Positions 7,084-11,382 of a DNA stretch of 11,382 nt are shown here, piece by piece. The stretch comes from Amoebophrya sp. AT5.2 (lineage: Eukaryota > Sar > Dinophyceae > Syndiniales > Amoebophryaceae), in assembly GCA_005223375.1 (NCBI GenBank), contig RXOD01006077.1, positions 1 to 11,382 of the forward strand, written 5' to 3'. Both the position numbers and the translations under genes were made by a program. Below the pieces are notes generated by a model, which searched no databases, was not told where the DNA came from, and was given only the letters and a program-made list of their open reading frames with translations. Numbering within the stretch: position 1 is the first letter of the stretch; the number at the start of each line of letters is the position of its first letter.

Positions 7084-8327
7084 TGTGTACGACGTCGTTG
7101 GCTCTTCGTAGTTTTGGAGCGAGGCTACGCCGAAGAAGGTGGATCAGGATCTTCACTTCACTTTAGCTAGGATAGTTGTGAAATAAGTAGATGCTCGTGG
7201 TCGTTTAAAAGTCGGGAAGTGCGTGAGGTGAAAAACAAAAAGCCTACTATATCAGCAGTTGTTCAACGAGCAAGATCATCAGCCGCGAGGACGAGGTCTG
7301 CTGTTGGAGGTGTCATTTCCACCTTCGTGATATCGTTTCTCAAAATCCAATGAGCCGTCTACTTGACAATAACGACAACGAGGAGCTGCACGAGCATCGG
7401 CGACGACGACGAGCAACGACGCGAAGTATGAACGAAGACACGCAGAAAGAAAAACCAACCGTACTTAGATAGTGCCACCGATTCGTGTTCTTCGAAAATG
7501 CAAGCGCAGTTTTCACGTGGACGCACACCGAGAACTAACAAGAAGGACAAGGACGACGAGAAAACCGACTGCTTCACGCACAACGTAAGTACTACAGCGC
7601 GTGCGTCTACGCGTTCTCCTCCCAACGCCAACGGCGACGACCACTATCTAAAACGACAAGAGCGACGAGGCAAGTGAGGTGGCCTCAGTTTCTCTTCCTT
7701 CAAAATCAAAACCAGAACAAAAAGTAATCTTCACCGCCAACGCCAAGTAATATTTTTTAACTATCTTAATCTTTCGTCAATCTCGATCCATTCTTACAAT
7801 CGAGCCACTTTGGTTATCAAGCAATTGAAATCATCAGATGATCTGTGCCGCGGCAAAATTTGTCGTCGTTTCGCAGGACTGGCCTTCGTGCTAATTCTCG
7901 AAATCATTCACGTCGACAAGCAAATTCTAATTGGCCGCTTGCGCTTCAAAACTATAACAGGAGGCATAGTAGCCAGAAAGGAGAAGAAAGAGCACAGAAC
8001 GCCGTTGTTTGTCGGAGTTAAAAAGAATACCTGCCAGAATATCAATATTACTGATAAGAGTAGGTGTAGTGCTCTATTCCTGGGATGGCTCCAGGCCGCT
8101 TTGTTTCGTGAAGAAAAAGGCATCGACAACGGGAAGCCCGGCGTAGACTTCTCCGACACCTAGAAACTGTAAGCCAAGGAACGTAAAATGAACAAATAAT
8201 CAGTGGTGATCTCGGAGTACTTGAGTGCGTCAGCTCGTCGCAGCCCAGGCTGAGCGGATGTAATGAGATCAGCAATGGGGGTTAGTTTAGCTCTGCAAAA
8301 GCCCTCCATTGGCCCAAGGAACTCAGC
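7084..8327. other. Intergenic region between the two receptor-like genes
   Basis: These 1,244 bases separate the stop of the upstream gene (8328) from the start of the large gene (7083). They should hold the 3' untranslated region of one and the promoter and leader of the other. Composition is more AT-rich than the exons. The plus strand around 7370-7420 and 7530-7570 is rich in GACGAC/GACAAG triplets, so a minus-strand leader would be pyrimidine-rich there. I see no tRNA, rRNA or spliced-leader RNA gene. Two short plus-strand ATG frames, 7350-7472 (40 codons) and 7498-7677 (59 codons), have polar compositions but no recognisable domain. A consensus-like GTAAGT lies at 7585-7590 on the plus strand. 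None is enough to call a gene. Confidence 0.6.
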
Positions 8328-10445
8328 CTATGGCGCCTCAGTCCTCGAAAATGTCGCCTCCGAATTAGGTGGCGGTGAGGGTGGTCCTGCGCCCCTTGAC
8401 TCCGTCGCGCCAAGGTCTGACTCTTCGAGTACCGCGAGGACCATCCGCGCTTCGTACTGCCCCAGCAGGGACGGCGAGTGCTCTTCTCGTCCAACGCCAA
8501 CGCCGCGAATGGTCATCTCCGGGGGGATGTGCGAGGGATCATGGTTGGCGGTCGCCGTTGCCGTCGGTGGACGCATGCTGGGCTGTCGCGGTGACTTGCC
8601 GCGATCCCAAAAATCGTCTTTCCGCCGTTCGAGTGTTGGTTTGTGATCACGCACGTAAATGGGATACTCCGCGGCGAGCGTAACAGCATGCGGCGCAACA
8701 TCGACAACGGCGGCACGGTGTTTCTGTTTTCTCTCTTCGTTCGTGCCCGGCGGGGGTTCTTCGGGAACCACGGTGGACGCGAGTACAGGCGGTGTCGGCC
8801 GCTGTCCGTCGTGCGTCGTTTTGCTACTTCTCTCAACTTTTCTTCCGGCTCCGGACGCCCGTTTGGTCTTCTGGTGCTTGCAGCAGGCTACGACGAGGAA
8901 GGCGGCAACCACGATCAGAGCAATGGAGAAAACAGCTACTCCCCCGACGGCGACGTTAAACAAAACTTCCGTACGCTCCGCCTGCCATGGGTTCCCCGCA
9001 ACTTCCATACGCTCCGACGTCTGCCCAGCCCCAAGGCTGCCCGGTCCCGCCGGACGTCCGTGGTTATCTCCCACGTAGTACACGCACCTCGGCAGATTCG
9101 CTCCTAGCACCTCGAACACCCCAACAGGGTCCTCAGCGAACCCATCAGGCCGCGTCCCATCAAGGTGCGTCCCATTTGGCGTATGATGCAAATACCAGGG
9201 CGCAGGCCCAGTTTTAGGGCCGCCTTTTTGTTCGTATTCTTTTTTGGATGCCGCGATGCCAGTGACGGTCTGGTATCCGGAAAAAAAGAGCACGTGCTTA
9301 GCCTTGGGGTGCTGCTTGTGGGTCGAGGGCAACAAAGGCGTGAAGAACATGAACCCGGCGCAGCCTCGATCCGCGGACTCGCGATCCTTCTCATTGGTGG
9401 AACCGCTCAGCATGGCCTCGCGACTGTTTCGCTCGAGGCAGAGGCTTTCCGCAGCCTCCTGCGACATGTTTTCTTTCTCGTCGGCGACTCTGCATACGGT
9501 TTCCTTTGCCTCAGTATCGTCTCCGCCTGTAGGTGTCGTGGCTCTGCAAGTGCAGAAGCGATCCGGGCCACCGTCCGAGCCCGGATGATCAAGGGGTACG
9601 CCATGCCCTTTGTTCAGGTCTTCCGAGCTGGGCATAATGGCAAACTTTTCCACCGACTCGAGTTGAAACGGCGAGCGCCGATCCGTCAATTGCACCACTT
9701 TGCGCATGCACGGAACATTCCGCCACGTAATCAATTCCTCCAGGAGCCTGTTGCTGAAGTCGCTTCTGCCGGCGATCTCTGCCACGCCGAACACACCAAT
9801 CGGCACCCGGTGCCACAGCCACAGGAGGCAAGTATGCTGGCGTTTTACATCCTTGAAATCCAGAACTTCTCTTCTATCCCTATCCGGACGCCAGTCTTCC
9901 TGGTACGCCATGCAATCCGCAGCATCCGAGCAGAGCCCGCGGCAGTACTCCTCCCCCTCCGCATACCTTCCCGAAAGCCACACGTTCGAGTTGCAAAGGT
10001 CGAGCTCGGGACCGTTCTTTCGCGTCGGGTTCCTGCAGGCGCAAAACCCGCGCCCGAGGCTCTCGTACGTCGTCGTCGTTGCGGTCACCTCAAGAAGAGC
10101 CGACGTCTCCCCCCCCTGCACCATTGCCACGGCCGCCGAGCTCTTTCCCGGCCCTTCTTCCCAACCGACCGCGACCGGCCGGCGAAGGCTAAGAGCACCA
10201 GCAAGGCGGCTCGTAGGCTTTCCCCGGAATGATGAAGAAACGCTCAGGGGAGCGGAAAGTACCCCCGGCGACTTCCGCGTCGGAAAAATCCGATATTTGG
10301 ACCCCTGCTCGTCGAACCCTCGCGCTGGTACCTGCTGGCGCTGGCCTTCGGGTTCTCCCCCAAAGTGCACTAGTTGTAGTTCAGATGAAACTACGTTCAC
10401 GAGCGCATTAGCGAGGAGGAAGACCACCTTCAAGGTCCTAGCCAT
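8328..10445 (-). CDS. Type I membrane protein with two PAN-like C-x-C-R modules
   Basis: The product is 705 residues from the ATG at 10445, chosen because MARTLKVVFLLANALVNVVSS is a good signal peptide. The frame stays open for 22 more codons upstream, which would bury it. A linker (about 25-130) is followed by two related cysteine modules. Module A opens FCACR (Cys135, 137), then Cys151, then YCRGLCSDAADCMAY, a C-x3-C-x5-C PAN/apple signature (Cys168, 172, 178), Cys206 and Cys246. Module B opens FCTCR (Cys298, 300), then Cys318, SLCLE (Cys336), CAGFMFF (Cys362) and Cys454, so it lacks part of the PAN cysteine set. The membrane span is at about 495-519 (FNVAVGGVAVFSIALIVVAA), then CCKH and about 180 polar, Pro/Arg-rich cytoplasmic residues. 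No intron is needed. It shares signal peptide, PAN-like ectodomain and single span with the larger gene downstream, but not the G-F-S motif array. Likely a surface receptor or adhesin; the ligand is unknown. Confidence 0.82.
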   Translation of the reverse strand: MARTLKVVFLLANALVNVVSSELQLVHFGGEPEGQRQQVPARGFDEQGSKYRIFPTRKSPGVLSAPLSVSSSFRGKPTSRLAGALSLRRPVAVGWEEGPGKSSAAVAMVQGGETSALLEVTATTTTYESLGRGFCACRNPTRKNGPELDLCNSNVWLSGRYAEGEEYCRGLCSDAADCMAYQEDWRPDRDRREVLDFKDVKRQHTCLLWLWHRVPIGVFGVAEIAGRSDFSNRLLEELITWRNVPCMRKVVQLTDRRSPFQLESVEKFAIMPSSEDLNKGHGVPLDHPGSDGGPDRFCTCRATTPTGGDDTEAKETVCRVADEKENMSQEAAESLCLERNSREAMLSGSTNEKDRESADRGCAGFMFFTPLLPSTHKQHPKAKHVLFFSGYQTVTGIAASKKEYEQKGGPKTGPAPWYLHHTPNGTHLDGTRPDGFAEDPVGVFEVLGANLPRCVYYVGDNHGRPAGPGSLGAGQTSERMEVAGNPWQAERTEVLFNVAVGGVAVFSIALIVVAAFLVVACCKHQKTKRASGAGRKVERSSKTTHDGQRPTPPVLASTVVPEEPPPGTNEERKQKHRAAVVDVAPHAVTLAAEYPIYVRDHKPTLERRKDDFWDRGKSPRQPSMRPPTATATANHDPSHIPPEMTIRGVGVGREEHSPSLLGQYEARMVLAVLEESDLGATESRGAGPPSPPPNSEATFSRTEAP

Positions 10446-11020
10446 TCTTGGTACTACTGTTAAGTCACAACTCATTGGCTTTGGCCTGGTGATTGTGTGG
10501 AGCCTTAGCACGTCTACGATATTTTGATTTTCTACACTACATCAGCCCTACTGAAGATATGTACTACGGTAGAATCGATGCCCGAGTTGTGGCAGATTCC
10601 GGGAGGGTGGACGCGTACAGTACCAGTAGGGGCCTGATGCGAAAATCAATGGTGTCGAGTACACAGCGCGCAAAAAAAAAAAATTGAAATTCGATCCCTA
10701 TAATACTGGGCGCTCCGGCCAACATGATGGCGTTGCTCCTGCTGCCGAAATGACAGCACAGAGGTGTGATTTTCGAAGTGCCGAAAGCTCTAGTAGATGT
10801 GATCGCTCGTATTTCGCTGTTGTCAGAAACCACACAGAAGGGGCCGCGAGGCGAAATGACCGAGAGAGTAGCGAGATGCGTGAAAGCCAGAACCAGATAT
10901 ATAGCAGCCGTCTACTATCCGCTGTTGATCCACATGCTGCAGCCCGAAGTTCGTTCTTCCCAGTCCGAAGGATCTTCAACTAACTACAGAAGCGGCAATT
11001 TTGTTCAACATTCTCACTCT
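10446..11020. other. Intergenic region upstream of the 705-residue protein gene
   Basis: These 575 bases lie between the stop of the right-edge gene (11021) and the ATG at 10445. They hold an 11-base A run on the plus strand (about 10672-10682), which reads as a T tract in the transcribed direction and could be part of a promoter or a pyrimidine tract. Open frames here are short, start without ATG and show no domain. I see no RNA gene. A leader or trans-splice acceptor for the downstream gene could lie here (for example the AG in ACCAAG just before the ATG), but the sequence does not prove it. Confidence 0.55.
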
Positions 11021-11382
11021 TCAGTCTTCAGCAGGCGGTTCTGTCTTTTCATTGTTTTCATCCGGATTATCTTTCTCTTTGTCACCAGCAGCCCCCTTCT
11101 TTAGTTGTGGCTCGCCTTCGCGCGGTTTCTCCTTCTTCCCATCTACACTTACTTCGCGGACTCTTCTATCTTCCTCCCCAGCCGCTTCAGCTCCTCCTCC
11201 TTCTTCTTCGTCCCCGAATTCTTTGATCCACCACTTGGTCATTTCGCCCTCCACCGCGACCCCGATCAGGTAGGCCGCCAGGTAGAACAGCGGCTGTGCG
11301 TAGAACAGAGCACGGCCCACCCCCTGGCCCACCACGCTCCCCAAGACGTTGTCCTGCACCCATATGGCGAGACCAGATGGTA
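11021..11382 (-). CDS. C-terminal end of a membrane protein, 5' part outside the window
   Basis: A minus-strand frame is open from the right edge to a TGA at 11021-11023, giving 119 visible residues. The first part (IWVQDNVLGSVVGQGVGRAL) leads into a hydrophobic stretch (FYAQPLFYLAAYLIGVAV), likely one membrane helix, then EGEMTKWWIKEFG. The last 65 or so residues are highly charged and probably disordered (many Glu, Lys and Asp), ending in EPPAED. There is no in-frame ATG in the visible part, so this is the 3' end of a longer gene or its last exon. The domain-like start and the abrupt change to a charged tail argue for real coding sequence. I do not recognise the family. It lies upstream of the two PAN-like genes on the same strand. 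Confidence 0.6.
   Translation of the reverse strand, partial: PSGLAIWVQDNVLGSVVGQGVGRALFYAQPLFYLAAYLIGVAVEGEMTKWWIKEFGDEEEGGGAEAAGEEDRRVREVSVDGKKEKPREGEPQLKKGAAGDKEKDNPDENNEKTEPPAED

Noticed and set aside
7810..8163. A 117-codon plus-strand frame with a hydrophobic patch (FAGLAFVLILEIIHV)
   Set aside because: It starts at TTG, has no in-frame ATG, and shows no recognisable domain. A frame of this length can arise by chance in 1.2 kb read six ways. Stranded RNA reads would reopen the question.
9165..10232. A 355-codon plus-strand open frame
   Set aside because: It is antisense to the 705-residue protein gene, which has a signal peptide, paired cysteine modules and a membrane span. The plus frame shows only Arg/Pro-rich filler typical of antisense GC-rich DNA.
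10564..10833. A minus-strand 89-codon frame upstream of the 705-residue gene
   Set aside because: It begins at GTG, has no in-frame domain, runs through the T tract and looks like non-coding sequence.
1..11382. Bacterial or phage origin, CRISPR arrays, tRNA or rRNA genes
   Set aside because: There are no ribosome-binding-site-spaced short genes, no regularly spaced direct repeats with unique spacers, and no tRNA box pattern; introns and PAN-bearing type I membrane proteins point to a eukaryote.

Overview
The window looks like nuclear DNA of a protist with spliced genes. Three coding units all lie on the minus strand. The proteins are eukaryotic in design: signal peptides, PAN/apple-like cysteine modules, N-glycosylation sequons, single membrane spans and long low-complexity tails. 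At least one intron carries terminal inverted repeats, flanking short duplications and non-canonical splice borders, like the 'introner' elements described in syndinian dinoflagellates such as Amoebophrya. One-directional gene order fits that lineage too. The organism call is inference; no rRNA or other marker gene is present.

Layout, right to left in the direction of transcription. (1) 11021-11382: the 3' end of a membrane protein gene with a charged tail, cut by the right edge. (2) 10446-11020: non-coding. (3) 8328-10445: an intact 705-residue type I membrane protein with a signal peptide, two PAN-like modules that each open with C-x-C-R, one membrane span and a disordered tail. (4) 7084-8327: mostly non-coding. 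(5) 7083 down to 1: a second, much larger receptor-like gene, reconstructed here from four exons separated by introns at 6235-6451, 2734-2993 and 1071-1482, and running off the left edge. Its visible product is about 2,064 residues: signal peptide, a PAN domain split by intron 1, a second PAN domain, a Cys/NGT repeat region, a Ser/Thr-rich stalk, one membrane span, then a cytoplasmic tail with about ten copies of a short helical motif centred on G-[FL]-[ST].

The strongest observation is the third intron. Its ends form an inverted repeat of about 40 bases, it carries a three-copy 22-base tandem repeat, and it sits inside one of the repeated protein motifs. The intact sister motifs show where the coding sequence should resume. 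The predicted join is not GT-AG but falls at a TGG duplicated at the two ends.

The two large genes could encode neighbouring cell-surface receptors or adhesins of one broad class. Nothing in the sequence gives a ligand or pathway.
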